Shown: piece after piece, positions 34,605 to 43,339 of the stretch | Numbering within the stretch: the stretch's first letter is position 1 | How the letters are laid out: every line of letters begins with the position of its first letter | DNA from: Betaproteobacteria bacterium | Lineage (GTDB): Bacteria > Pseudomonadota > Gammaproteobacteria > Burkholderiales > SG8-39 | Direction: 5' to 3' | DNA: 64,000 nucleotides | NCBI GenBank assembly: GCA_016210745.1 | Contig: JACQTO010000142.1 | Location: 1 to 64,000, forward strand | Made by a program: the position numbers and the translations under genes | The notes under the pieces: model-generated | Told to the model about the DNA's origin: nothing | The model's input: only the letters and a program-made list of their open reading frames with translations | Databases searched by the model: none

Positions 34605-35585
34605 ATGGAGATAACGATGCGTCGCCATAAGGGCTTGTTGCTTGCGCTGCTGGCGCTTTTCCTCGCCCCCGTGGCTGTATCCGCGCAGGAGTATCCGAGC
34701 AAACCGATTCGCCTCGTCGTGCCCTATGCCCCGGGAGGTGGCCTCGACCTGTTCTCGCGGCCGGTCGCGCAGGCTCTCACCCTATCCTTGGGACAACCAG
34801 TGGTCGTGGAAAACCGCGCCGGCGCGGCAGCCATCATCGGCGCGCAAGTTGTCGCCAATGCCGCCCCGGACGGCTATACGCTGCTGGCGCTATTCGGTTC
34901 CCAAATGCTGCTGCCGTTCGTCCAGAAAGAGATTCCGTTCGACAACCTCAGGGATTTCACGCCGATCATTTACACCGCGCGCGTTCCCAATACGGTCGTC
35001 GTACACCCATCGATGCCGATCCACTCGATCAAGGAGCTGGTGGCTTATGCCAAGGCGAATCCCGGCAAGATCGGTTATGTCACCGCCGGCACCGGCACTT
35101 CGCAACACGTCGCCGGCCAACTGCTCGGCACAATGGCGAAGATCGATATCCTGCACGTCCCCTACAAGGGCGGGGGCCCCGCGCTCAATGATCTGATCGG
35201 CGGCCAAGTGCAGGCAGGGATTCTGGTGATGGGCACGGTGCGGCCGCACATTCAGTCGGGAAAACTGCGCGCCATCGCCGTAGTCGAGAGCGCGCGTGCG
35301 AGGGCCATGCCCAATTTGCCGACTGTCGGCGAAGAAATTCCCGGTTATGCGATGCCCACGCTCTGGAGCGGAGTTGTCGGACCGCGTGGCCTGCCTCCTG
35401 CGATCGTAAATCGCCTCAATGCGGAGATTAGAAAGGCGATCGTCATGCCACAGGTGGTCAAAGGACTGGAAGCACTGGGCTTTGAGGTGACCGGCAGCAG
35501 CCCGGAGGAATTGGCCGAAATCATGAGATCCAGCTCCGAAGCCTACCGCAAGATCACCGCATCGGCCGGCATCAAGCCGCAATAG
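34605..35585 (+). CDS. Bug/TctC-type periplasmic solute-binding receptor
   Basis: 326 aa with a Sec signal (HKGLLLALLALFLAPVAVSAQ) and mature start EYPSKPIRLVVPYAPGG. ENRAGAAAIIGAQVVANAAPDGYTLL completes the Bug fingerprint. AAGGAG lies 7 nt before the ATG at 34605; a second ATG four codons on is also possible. It is a single gene, 220 bp after the MFS gene on the same strand and convergent with the regulator gene that follows. Confidence 0.9.
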   Translation: MEITMRRHKGLLLALLALFLAPVAVSAQEYPSKPIRLVVPYAPGGGLDLFSRPVAQALTLSLGQPVVVENRAGAAAIIGAQVVANAAPDGYTLLALFGSQMLLPFVQKEIPFDNLRDFTPIIYTARVPNTVVVHPSMPIHSIKELVAYAKANPGKIGYVTAGTGTSQHVAGQLLGTMAKIDILHVPYKGGGPALNDLIGGQVQAGILVMGTVRPHIQSGKLRAIAVVESARARAMPNLPTVGEEIPGYAMPTLWSGVVGPRGLPPAIVNRLNAEIRKAIVMPQVVKGLEALGFEVTGSSPEELAEIMRSSSEAYRKITASAGIKPQ

Positions 35586-35621
35586 TCGAGGAGATTCGGA
35601 CTCCCTGGTCGCGGGCGCGCG

Positions 35622-36686
35622 TCATCGCGGCACGGCCTGGGTTATTGCGTCGAAGCGTACGAGTTTGCCTGCTCGCGACAGATCGTATCCGACGAACTCG
35701 GCGCAGGCCTTGCGAAATGCCGCGCCTGCCATCAGCTTCCTGAGCGTCATCACGGGATTTGCCTTGAGTTGCGCGAGCCGGCAGACGAGGAGGTAATCCT
35801 CGGAGGTGATCGGCACGAAATCCAGGCCGTGACGCACGGCGGCAGCCTCGATTCCGAAAGCCGCATCCGCCATGCCGCTGGCAACCGTGGCCGCCACCGC
35901 CATGTGCGTGTATTCCTCCAGCGCGTAGCCTCGAATCTGGTGCGCCTTGACGCCGGCATCGGCGATCAGCCGGTCGAGCAGCGCGCGCGTGCCCGAGCCC
36001 GGCTGCCGGTTCACGAACCGCAGCGTCGGCCGCGCCAGATCGGAAATAGAGCGAATCCGCTTCGGATTGCTGCGCCTCACGATCAATCCCTGGCGGCGCG
36101 CGGCGAAGCGAATCAGCGCATCGCGGCGCGCGTCGAGCCAGTGGCGCAAATCCAGATCTGGGCGACCCGTCACCAGATGAAATCCGGCCACGTCGCAGTT
36201 GCCGCGCGAATAAGCGGCCAGACTCTCGCTGCTGCCTCGGACCTGGAAGTCCAGCGACAGCCCCTCTTCCAACGCGAGGTCGCGCAACTGCAGCAGCGCG
36301 AGATCATGGCTCGCAACGATGCGCAGATCAGGCCGGCTCTTGCGCGGAGCGCCGGCAAGCTCCTGGTCCAGTTCGATCGCCATGCGCGCCAGGGTCGCTT
36401 CGACCCGCCGCCGGATGCGTAATTCGGCATTGAGCAGTTGTTCACCAAGCGGTGCAAGCGTTGCCCCGCGTCCGCGTTCCATGATCACCACCTTGCCGCC
36501 GAGAATGCTCTCCCAGCGGTTGAGCGTTCCCCATGCGTGGCGATACGAGATTCCTCCTGCCTTGGCGGCGCCGGCAATCGAGCCGCTGGCACGCACCCCC
36601 GCGAGCAGTTCGAGCAACACGCGATCAGCCCCTCTTTCTGCGCCCGGAGGGGCAAGCCAGCTCAGGTCGAAACGAATCAGCGACAT
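35622..36686 (-). CDS. ModE-type HTH / periplasmic-binding-like domain regulator
   Basis: 354 aa. Residues about 20-100 are a ModE/LysR-like winged HTH (GSIAGAAKAGGISYRHAWGTLNRWE, VIMERGRGATLAPLGEQLL). Residues about 120-350 form a periplasmic-binding-protein-like domain (PF12727 type; RFVNRQPGSGTRALLDRLI, GYALEEYTHMAVAATVASGMADAAFGIE). Such proteins sense molybdate, tungstate or related ligands. It is divergent from the tup-like transporter, which it probably controls. The ATG at 36686 is preferred over a TTG two codons upstream. Confidence 0.85.
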   Translation of the reverse strand: MSLIRFDLSWLAPPGAERGADRVLLELLAGVRASGSIAGAAKAGGISYRHAWGTLNRWESILGGKVVIMERGRGATLAPLGEQLLNAELRIRRRVEATLARMAIELDQELAGAPRKSRPDLRIVASHDLALLQLRDLALEEGLSLDFQVRGSSESLAAYSRGNCDVAGFHLVTGRPDLDLRHWLDARRDALIRFAARRQGLIVRRSNPKRIRSISDLARPTLRFVNRQPGSGTRALLDRLIADAGVKAHQIRGYALEEYTHMAVAATVASGMADAAFGIEAAAVRHGLDFVPITSEDYLLVCRLAQLKANPVMTLRKLMAGAAFRKACAEFVGYDLSRAGKLVRFDAITQAVPR

Positions 36687-36699
36687 ATGCAAAGAATAG

Positions 36700-36716
36700 C
36701 ATATTAAAAGGATATG
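36700..36716. promoter_or_regulatory. candidate operator between regulator and transporter operon
   Basis: CATAT-N7-ATATG inverted repeat in the 114-bp AT-rich gap between the divergent regulator (start 36686) and permease (start 36801). ModE-type regulators bind AT-rich palindromes of this kind. Position and symmetry support an operator; no binding data exist for it. Confidence 0.45.
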
Positions 36717-36800
36717 TTAGCTCTGGGATAATGCGCCGCTCGGTGAAAACGAAATGCGAGAACGTACATATATACAGACCCCGCGCGGGGGCTCGGACAC

Positions 36801-37505
36801 ATGGGAACCGCTGGCCAATCGCTGATGCATGCGGCGGAACTGGTCGCGGCATTCGATCCGAAGCTGGTACAGATCGTCTGGCTCAGCCTGCGTGTGAGCT
36901 TCTCGGCCGTCGTGATTGCGACCCTCATCGGTCTGCCGCTCGGGGCGACCATTGCGGTGGCGCGTTTCCCGGGGCGCCAGACGGCTATCGTCGCGCTCAA
37001 TGCGCTGCTTGGATTGCCCTCGGTCGTGGTCGGGCTCATGGTGTACCTGCTGCTCTCGCGCGCCGGACCGCTGGGGCCGATGGGCATTCTGTTCACGCCG
37101 GCGGCGATGATCTTCGCGCAGGCGATACTGGTCACGCCGATCATCGCAGCGCTATCGCGCCAGGCGATCGAGGATGCCTGGCGGGAATACGAAGAGCAGC
37201 TGCGCTCGCTGGGGGCGGCGCCGGTGCAAGCGGCGCTGACGCTGGTGTGGGACTGCCGCTTTTCCCTGGTCACCACCGTTCTGGCAGGGTTCGGCCGCGC
37301 CGTGGCGGAGGTCGGAGCGGTGATGATCGTGGGCGGGAACATCGACGGCGTGACTCGCGTGATGACCACTGCGATTGCGCTCGAGACGAGCATGGGGGAT
37401 CTGCCTCTTGCTCTGGGTCTGGGCATCGTCTTGATCAGCCTGGTGCTGGCGTTGAACGCCGCGGCGCATATTGTCAAAGAGGCAGCTCAGCGGCGCTATG
37501 GCTGA
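36801..37505 (+). CDS. tupB: tungstate-type ABC transporter permease
   Basis: 234 aa, about five to six membrane helices. The EAA-like coupling loop (DAWREYEEQLRSLGAAPVQAALTLVWD) contacts the ATPase. FGRAVAEVGAVMIVGGNIDGVTRVMTTAIALE is characteristic of TupB permeases. It is the first gene of a three-gene transporter operon with overlapping reading frames. Tungstate is named from overall similarity to TupABC rather than ModABC; molybdate cannot be excluded. Confidence 0.8.
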   Translation: MGTAGQSLMHAAELVAAFDPKLVQIVWLSLRVSFSAVVIATLIGLPLGATIAVARFPGRQTAIVALNALLGLPSVVVGLMVYLLLSRAGPLGPMGILFTPAAMIFAQAILVTPIIAALSRQAIEDAWREYEEQLRSLGAAPVQAALTLVWDCRFSLVTTVLAGFGRAVAEVGAVMIVGGNIDGVTRVMTTAIALETSMGDLPLALGLGIVLISLVLALNAAAHIVKEAAQRRYG

Positions 37506-38235
37506 CAACGCGATATCGGCGCCGCGCTCGCTCCTGCCGCTCAGGCTCGACGACATTGGATTCCAGGCGCGCGGACGGCGGATTCTCGAAGGGATTTCGC
37601 TTGAATTCGCGGCGGGAGCGCGCACCGTAATCCTCGGACCGAACGGCGCGGGGAAGAGCGTGTTATTGCGCATTTGCCACGGCTTGCTTGCGCCGACCTC
37701 GGGCCGTGTCGTATGGAACGCACGCGGATCCGGGAACGGACGCCACCGGCAGGCCATGGTGTTCCAGCGGCCGGTCATGCTGCGCCGCTCGGCATTGGCC
37801 AACGTCGCCTACGGATTGAAGCTGGCCGGTATCGGCCGGAGCGAACGCCAGTCTCGCGCTCAACGCGCCATCGAGGAACTGGGCCTTGCGCACCTGGCCG
37901 GCCGATTTGCTCGCGTGCTCTCGGGCGGGGAGCAACAGCGCCTTGCGCTGGCACGCGCCTGGGCGCTGGAGCCGGAGGTGCTGTTCCTGGACGAACCGAC
38001 GGCCAACCTCGATCCGGGGGCAACGCGCGAGATCGAGGCTGCGATCGCGCGCATCGGCGCGGCCGGCACCAAGATCGTCATGGTCACTCACGATCTCGGC
38101 GCAGCCAAGCGCCTGGCCGACGAAGTCATTTTTCTGCATAACGGCCGCGTGCTCGAACGTACCGACGCAGGCCCCTTTTTCAAGGGCCCCGCCTCGCGCG
38201 AGGCCGCTGCTTTCATCCAAGGAGAACTGCTGTGA
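37498..38235 (+). CDS. tupC: tungstate-type ABC transporter ATP-binding protein
   Basis: 245 aa. Walker A LGPNGAGKSVLLRI, signature LSGGEQQRLALARAW, Walker B VLFLDEPTANLDPG and switch VTHDLG are all intact. It lacks the C-terminal TOBE/Mop extension of ModC, in keeping with TupC; a separate molbindin gene lies downstream. The ATG at 37498 overlaps the permease gene by 8 bp; a TTG at 37471 is a less likely start. Confidence 0.85.
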   Translation: MADNAISAPRSLLPLRLDDIGFQARGRRILEGISLEFAAGARTVILGPNGAGKSVLLRICHGLLAPTSGRVVWNARGSGNGRHRQAMVFQRPVMLRRSALANVAYGLKLAGIGRSERQSRAQRAIEELGLAHLAGRFARVLSGGEQQRLALARAWALEPEVLFLDEPTANLDPGATREIEAAIARIGAAGTKIVMVTHDLGAAKRLADEVIFLHNGRVLERTDAGPFFKGPASREAAAFIQGELL

Positions 38236-39062
38236 ACGCCATTCGACGTCTGATGCTCGTCTCTGCACTGGTTGCGGCCAACGCGGCCGTGATGCCGGCT
38301 GTCGCGCAGGAAAAGTTCATCACCGTAGCCTCGACCACGTCCACCGAGCAGTCGGGCTTGTTCCGCCACCTGCTTCCGATCTACGCCAAGAAGACCGGCG
38401 TCCAGGTACGCGTCGTGGCGCTGGGCACTGGCCAGGCGCTCGACGTGGCGCGGCGCGGCGACGCCGACGTCGTATTCGTTCACGACAAGCCCGCCGAGGA
38501 GAAGTTCGTCGCCGATGGATTTGGCGTGGCGCGCCGTGAGGTGATGTACAACGACTTCGTTCTCATCGGACCGAAGGCCGACCCGGCCGGAATCGCGGGC
38601 GGCAAGGACATCGTCGCCGCGTTCCGCAAGATCCAGGCAAAGCAGGCGCCGTTCGTTTCGCGCGGCGACAGAAGCGGAACGCACGCTGCGGAACTGCGGC
38701 TGTGGAAGTTGGCGGGGATAGACTGGGCGGCTGCACGCGGGCCCTGGTACAAGGACACCGGTTCCGGGATGGGCCCTGCGCTCAATACCGCATCTTCGAT
38801 GAATGGTTACATTCTCGCCGACCGCGGCACCTGGCTTTCATTCAAGAACCGTGGCGATCTGGTAATACTCGTCGAGGCCGACAAGCGGCTTTTCAACCAA
38901 TACGGCGTGATACTGGTAAACCCTGCCAGGCACCCGCACGTGAAGAAGGATCTCGGGCAGGCATTCATCGACTGGATCGTCTCGGAGGAGGGGCAGCGCG
39001 CGATCGCCGCGTATAAGATCGGCGGCGAACAGCTCTTCTTTCCCAATGCACAGAGCGGGTGA
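38232..39062 (+). CDS. tupA: tungstate-type ABC transporter substrate-binding protein
   Basis: 276 aa with a Sec signal (about residues 1-26, AVA/QEKFITVAS). ASTTSTEQSGLF near the mature N-terminus is the TTTS-like oxyanion-binding motif of TupA proteins. Further typical segments are FVSRGDRSGTHAAE and WYKDTGSGMGPALN. It starts with GTG overlapping the ATPase stop (GTGA). It delivers tungstate or molybdate to the permease from the periplasm. Confidence 0.85.
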   Translation: MNAIRRLMLVSALVAANAAVMPAVAQEKFITVASTTSTEQSGLFRHLLPIYAKKTGVQVRVVALGTGQALDVARRGDADVVFVHDKPAEEKFVADGFGVARREVMYNDFVLIGPKADPAGIAGGKDIVAAFRKIQAKQAPFVSRGDRSGTHAAELRLWKLAGIDWAAARGPWYKDTGSGMGPALNTASSMNGYILADRGTWLSFKNRGDLVILVEADKRLFNQYGVILVNPARHPHVKKDLGQAFIDWIVSEEGQRAIAAYKIGGEQLFFPNAQSG

Positions 39063-39152
39063 ACCGGATTCGAGTGGTTTAAGGAATAGGAGCTTCTCGC
39101 AGGGCACGGCTTTCCCGAAGTTGCGCTGCCGTAGGTCTCACTAGGAGATACC

Positions 39153-39359
39153 ATGAAACTCAGTGCGCGTAATGTTTTTCCCGGCAAGGTAGTTCAAGTG
39201 GTGCGCGGCCAGACGACCGCTCATGTCAAGATCGAGATTGCACCGGGAATGGTGATTACTTCCTCGATCACGGTCGAAGCGGTCGACGATCTTGGGCTCA
39301 AGCTTGGTGATACCGTCCATGCGATCATCAAGGCATCGGAGGTCATCGTCGGCAAGTGA
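39153..39359 (+). CDS. molbindin (Mop-domain protein)
   Basis: 68 aa, a single TOBE/Mop domain from MKLSARNVFPGKVVQVVRG to VHAIIKASEVIVGK. Molbindins assemble into hexamers that store molybdate or tungstate in the cytoplasm. AGGAG precedes the ATG. Its position between the oxyanion transporter and a molybdenum hydroxylase supports a role in cofactor metal supply. Confidence 0.92.
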   Translation: MKLSARNVFPGKVVQVVRGQTTAHVKIEIAPGMVITSSITVEAVDDLGLKLGDTVHAIIKASEVIVGK

Positions 39360-39661
39360 TGTCGCACATCGACACACGGAGTTCTCCGGCAGTGCCATAA
39401 CTCCGGGTCGAACGCCGGATCTTGGGGCGCGCTGCCCGCAAACTTCGTCCGCGGTTCCCGAAACGCGGTCCCGGATTGCATTTGGCCATGCGGGGGGGGC
39501 GTTTTAGGCAGTAAAACCACGTCAATTAAATGCCCGGCGCGTCCAGGGTCAGGGCCAAGGTATACTTGCATTTGTGGAAAGGTATGCGCAGGCGAGCGCC
39601 AGCGCGCCTGAGCGCATGCCGGAAATGGCACAAACAAACAGAGACTGAAACGGAGACGGTG
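39360..39661 (+). promoter_or_regulatory. promoter region of the molybdenum hydroxylase operon
   Basis: 302-bp gap. TATACT at 39561-39566 is a good -10, but no clear -35 lies 17 bp upstream. Downstream, a hairpin (GCGCAGGCG ... CGCCTGAGCGC, about 39586-39618) lies in the leader. I could not match it to the Moco RNA motif. Confidence 0.4.
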
Positions 39662-40531
39662 ATGGGAGAGCTGAGATACGAAGCACCGAGCACTCTGCAG
39701 GCCGCAGTGGCGCTGCTCGCGGAGGCCAAGGGTGTTACGCGCGTGTTGGCCGGGGGCACCGATGTGATCGTGCAGATGGAAACCGATCTGATCGAGCCCG
39801 AATTGCTGGTCGATATCAAGAAGATCCCGGAACTGCGGGCAATCACTGCCGAAAACGGCGGGTATCGCGTGGGCGCGGCGGTGACCTGCATGGAGTTGAT
39901 GGAGCATGAAGGGTTCTGCAAGACCTGGCCGGGAGTCATCGATGGTGCATCGCTGATCGGCTCGATTCAGGTCAAAGGTCGCGCCACCATGGCGGGCAAC
40001 CTGTGCAACGGATCGCCCGCCGCAGACAGCGTGCCGGCATTGATTGCCGCGGGTGCGGCAGTGACGATCATCGGGCCTAAGGGCATGCGCCAAGTACCGG
40101 TGGAGAATATCCCGATGAGTCCCGGCAAGATTTCGCTTGCTAAAGGCGAGATCATCACCTCGTTCGTGTTCCCGCCGCGCCCGCCTCATTCGGGCGATGC
40201 TTACCAGCGCTTCACGCCGCGCACCGAGATGGACATTGCCGTCGTCGGCGTCGGCATCAATCTCACTCTGGACGGCCGCGGCACCTGCACGGCGGCGCGG
40301 GTGGCGCTGGGCGCGGTGGCGCCGACGGTGCTGCTGGTGAAAGAGGCCGCTGCAGCGCTGATCGGTTCGCGCGTGGATGACGCGGCTCTGGACAAGCTGG
40401 CCAAAGCGGCGAGCGCCGCCTGCCGCCCGATTGACGACAAGCGCGGCACCAAGGAATACCGGATCAAAGTCGCGGGCGTTCTGGCGGGCCGCGTTGCGCG
40501 CGAGGCCCTGGAACGCGCGAGGCAGAACTGA
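39662..40531 (+). CDS. molybdenum hydroxylase, FAD-binding subunit (CoxM/XdhB-like)
   Basis: 289 aa. VLAGGTDVIVQMETDLIEPELLVDIKKIPEL is the FAD-binding segment of the xanthine-dehydrogenase medium subunit, and GRATMAGNLCNGSPAADSVPALIAAGA a second FAD contact. The C-terminal CO_deh_flav_C domain follows. Electrons pass from the Mo site via Fe-S clusters to this FAD. The ATG at 39662 follows GGAGACGGTG; the open frame upstream lacks protein character. The stop overlaps the next ATG (TGATG). Confidence 0.88.
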   Translation: MGELRYEAPSTLQAAVALLAEAKGVTRVLAGGTDVIVQMETDLIEPELLVDIKKIPELRAITAENGGYRVGAAVTCMELMEHEGFCKTWPGVIDGASLIGSIQVKGRATMAGNLCNGSPAADSVPALIAAGAAVTIIGPKGMRQVPVENIPMSPGKISLAKGEIITSFVFPPRPPHSGDAYQRFTPRTEMDIAVVGVGINLTLDGRGTCTAARVALGAVAPTVLLVKEAAAALIGSRVDDAALDKLAKAASAACRPIDDKRGTKEYRIKVAGVLAGRVAREALERARQN

Positions 40532-41010
40532 TGCCCGCGCGTGTTCAAGTGACCGTCACGGTCAACGGCGAACAGCGCCGGTTCGAATGCGAACCGCAGC
40601 AGACTCTTCTGGATGCGTTGCGCGACGAGCTGCAGCTCACCGGGACCAAGGAAGGCTGCGCAACGGGCGATTGCGGCGCGTGCAGCGTCATGTTGGATGG
40701 CAGGCTGGTGGATTCCTGCCTGGTGCTGGCGGTAGAGGCGCAGGGCAAGAAAGTGGAGACCATCGAAGGGATGGCGCGGGGCGACGAACTCCACCCCCTG
40801 CAACGTCATATCCTGGAGCAAAACGGGGCGCAGTGCGGCATCTGTACGCCGGGGTTCCTGATCGCTGCGCGGGCGCTTCTCGAGCGCAACCCCGATCCGA
40901 CGGAAACCGAGGTGCGTTATTGGCTGGCGGGTAATCTTTGCCGATGCACCGGCTATGACAAGATCATCCGCTCGGTGCTTGCGGCGGCCAAGGAATTGAG
41001 GGGGGCCTGA
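40531..41010 (+). CDS. molybdenum hydroxylase, [2Fe-2S] subunit (CoxS/XdhC-like)
   Basis: 159 aa. The plant-ferredoxin-type cluster ligands are Cys43, 48, 51 and 63 (EGCATGDCGACSVMLDG, DSC). The second, all-helical cluster uses Cys102, 105, 137 and 139 (QCGICTPGF, NLCRCTGY). All eight cysteines are present, so both clusters should form. It lies between the FAD and Mo subunits with 1-bp and 2-bp junctions. Confidence 0.92.
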   Translation: MPARVQVTVTVNGEQRRFECEPQQTLLDALRDELQLTGTKEGCATGDCGACSVMLDGRLVDSCLVLAVEAQGKKVETIEGMARGDELHPLQRHILEQNGAQCGICTPGFLIAARALLERNPDPTETEVRYWLAGNLCRCTGYDKIIRSVLAAAKELRGA

Positions 41011-41012
41011 CC

Positions 41013-43274
41013 GTGGCGAGCATACTCGAACAAAGCGGATTCGATCCGAACAAGAAACTCAAGGTGGTCGGCACTTCGCCGGTCAAGCTCGATGGCTTCG
41101 ACAAGGTGACCGGGCGCGCCAAGTTCGGCGCCGATCTGATGCTGCCGGGGATGCTGGTGGGCAAGATTCTGCGCAGTCCGCACCCGCACGCGATCGTCAG
41201 GTCCATCGACACTTCCAGGGCTGAGGCGCTCCCCGGGGTTCTCGCGGTGGTGACTCGCGAGGATTTTCCCGAGCAGATCTTGGGAACGGGGGAAGGAGAT
41301 CTGACCCGCAATGTCATGGCGCGCGAGAAGGTGCTCTACGACGGGCATGCGGTCGCCGCCGTGGCTGCGACGAGCGAATCCATCGCCAAGAAAGCGTTGA
41401 AGCTGATCCATGTCGAGTACCAGAGGCTCCCGCATGTCATAGATCCGGTGGAGGCGATGCGGCCGGGGGCGCCGATCCTGCATGAGCATCTTCGGGTCGA
41501 GGGAATCAAGGGGGCCGAGGACAAGCCCACCAACGTGGTGGAGCGCCAGGAATTCGCGATGGGCGATACGCAGGCGGGTTTCAAGCAAGCCGATGTCGTC
41601 ATCGAACGCGAGTTCAAGACCAATCCCATTCACCAGGGTTACATCGAGCCGCAGGCCTGCGTTGCCGACGTTACCGAGGCGGGCCGCGTTGAATTGTGGT
41701 GCTGCACGCAGGCGCATTTTGGCATGCGCGATAATCTTTCGGCGCTGCTGAAGATACCCAAGGACGATATCTGCATCACCGCGTCGGAATTGGGAGGGGC
41801 ATTCGGCGGCAAGACCATCATGTACGCCGAACCGGTGGCGATCCTGCTCGCACGCAAGGCCAGGCGGCCGGTGCGAATCGTGCTGACCCGAGGCGAGGTG
41901 TTCCGTGCCACCGGGCCGGTATCCGGGACGCATTCGCGCATCAAGATGGGGGTAACCCGGAGCGGCAAGTTCACCGCGGCGGAAGCCGAAATGGTGTTCC
42001 AAACCGGTGCATTTACCGGATCGATGTTCTACAACGGGCCGCAGGCGATGTTCACCCGCTATGACCTGCAGAATGTCAAGGCCGTTGGCTTCGAGGTCGT
42101 TTCCAACCGGCCCAAGGTGAACGCGTTTCGGGCGCCCGGCGTACCGCCTGTGGTTTTTGGCGTCGAGAGCGTGATCGACGAGCTGGCCGAGGCAATCGGC
42201 ATGGATCCCCTCGATCTGCGGCTGAAGAACGCCGCGACCGAAGGTTACGTCACGGTGTACGGTGAGGCCCACGGGCCGATCGGCTTCGTCCAGACCCTCG
42301 AGGCGGCGAAGAAGACCGAGCACTACAGTGCGCCGCTCGGGCCCAATCAGGGCCGCGGGGTGGCGGCCGGGTTTTGGTTCAACAAGGCCGGCGATACCTC
42401 CGGGAAGCTCGATATTTCCGAAGACGGATCGGTGCACCTCACGCTGGGAACCATCGACGTGGCCGGTACGCGCATCTCGATCAGCATGATGGCCGCCGAA
42501 GAGCTGGGTATTCCCCTCGAAAGGGTCAGCGCCTCGATAGCGAATACCGACCAGGTGGGCTACACGCGCTTGACGGCAGGCAGCCGCGTCACTTTTTCCA
42601 GCGGCATGATCGTGGTCGATGCGGCGCGCCAGGCGATCGCGGAGATGCGCAGGCGCGCTGCGGCGATCTGGCATGTGTCGGAGGAAGACGTCGTGTACGA
42701 AGGGGGCTATTGCCGCGTCGCGAAACCAAGCGCCGGCAACTTCAAGCCGCTGTCCGTGGCCGATATCGTCAAGCAGGGCGGGCCCATCTCCTGTTATTCC
42801 TCCATGGCAGTCACCGGAGCCGGTCCCGGATTCGGGGTTCATATCGTCGACGTGGAAGCGGACAAGGAAACCGGCGCAGTGAAAATTCTGCGCTACACGG
42901 TGGTAGAGGACGCCGGCAAGGCCATCAACCGGCGCCAGGTCGAAGGCCAATACCAGGGCGGGGCCGCGCAGGGAGCGGGCTGGGCGCTCAACGAGGAATA
43001 CATCTACGGCGAGGACGGTCGGCTGCAGAATCCGAGCTTTCTCGACTACCGCATGCCGGTTGCATCCGACCTGCCGATGATCGATACCGTCATCGTCGAA
43101 GTGCCCAACCCGAAGCATCCCTATGGCTTGCGCGGCGTGGGGGAAGTGCCGGTCGTGCCTACGTTGGCCGCCATTGCCAATGCGGTCGCCAAGGCAATCG
43201 GCGTTCGCCCGCGTGAATTGCCGATGTCGCCGCCACGTCTGCTGAAGCTGATCGAAGCGGCGGGAAAGCGCTAA
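41013..43274 (+). CDS. molybdenum hydroxylase, molybdopterin subunit (CoxL/XdhA-like)
   Basis: 753 aa from a GTG. Residues about 20-130 are the ald_Xan_dh_C a/b hammerhead (VKLDGFDKVTGRAKFGADL), followed by the Mo-binding domain with ELGGAFGGK, NAFRAPGVPP and the catalytic glutamate in RGVGEVPVVP (Glu711). The CoxL-type selanyl-cysteine motif was not seen, so it is not a CO dehydrogenase. It hydroxylates a carbon, perhaps of an aromatic or N-heterocyclic substrate or an aldehyde (unknown). The transporter and molbindin upstream likely support its cofactor. Confidence 0.9.
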   Translation: MASILEQSGFDPNKKLKVVGTSPVKLDGFDKVTGRAKFGADLMLPGMLVGKILRSPHPHAIVRSIDTSRAEALPGVLAVVTREDFPEQILGTGEGDLTRNVMAREKVLYDGHAVAAVAATSESIAKKALKLIHVEYQRLPHVIDPVEAMRPGAPILHEHLRVEGIKGAEDKPTNVVERQEFAMGDTQAGFKQADVVIEREFKTNPIHQGYIEPQACVADVTEAGRVELWCCTQAHFGMRDNLSALLKIPKDDICITASELGGAFGGKTIMYAEPVAILLARKARRPVRIVLTRGEVFRATGPVSGTHSRIKMGVTRSGKFTAAEAEMVFQTGAFTGSMFYNGPQAMFTRYDLQNVKAVGFEVVSNRPKVNAFRAPGVPPVVFGVESVIDELAEAIGMDPLDLRLKNAATEGYVTVYGEAHGPIGFVQTLEAAKKTEHYSAPLGPNQGRGVAAGFWFNKAGDTSGKLDISEDGSVHLTLGTIDVAGTRISISMMAAEELGIPLERVSASIANTDQVGYTRLTAGSRVTFSSGMIVVDAARQAIAEMRRRAAAIWHVSEEDVVYEGGYCRVAKPSAGNFKPLSVADIVKQGGPISCYSSMAVTGAGPGFGVHIVDVEADKETGAVKILRYTVVEDAGKAINRRQVEGQYQGGAAQGAGWALNEEYIYGEDGRLQNPSFLDYRMPVASDLPMIDTVIVEVPNPKHPYGLRGVGEVPVVPTLAAIANAVAKAIGVRPRELPMSPPRLLKLIEAAGKR

Positions 43275-43339
43275 CTGGGCAAGATCCCGGGATCGCGCCC
43301 GCCGGTTCGGTTATCCGGCGCTGAAGGGGCTTTGCCCCC

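Noticed and set aside
41013-43274. Assigning the molybdenum hydroxylase as a CO dehydrogenase
   Set aside because: The active-site loop of form I CoxL with its modified Cys was not found. Substrate is left open.
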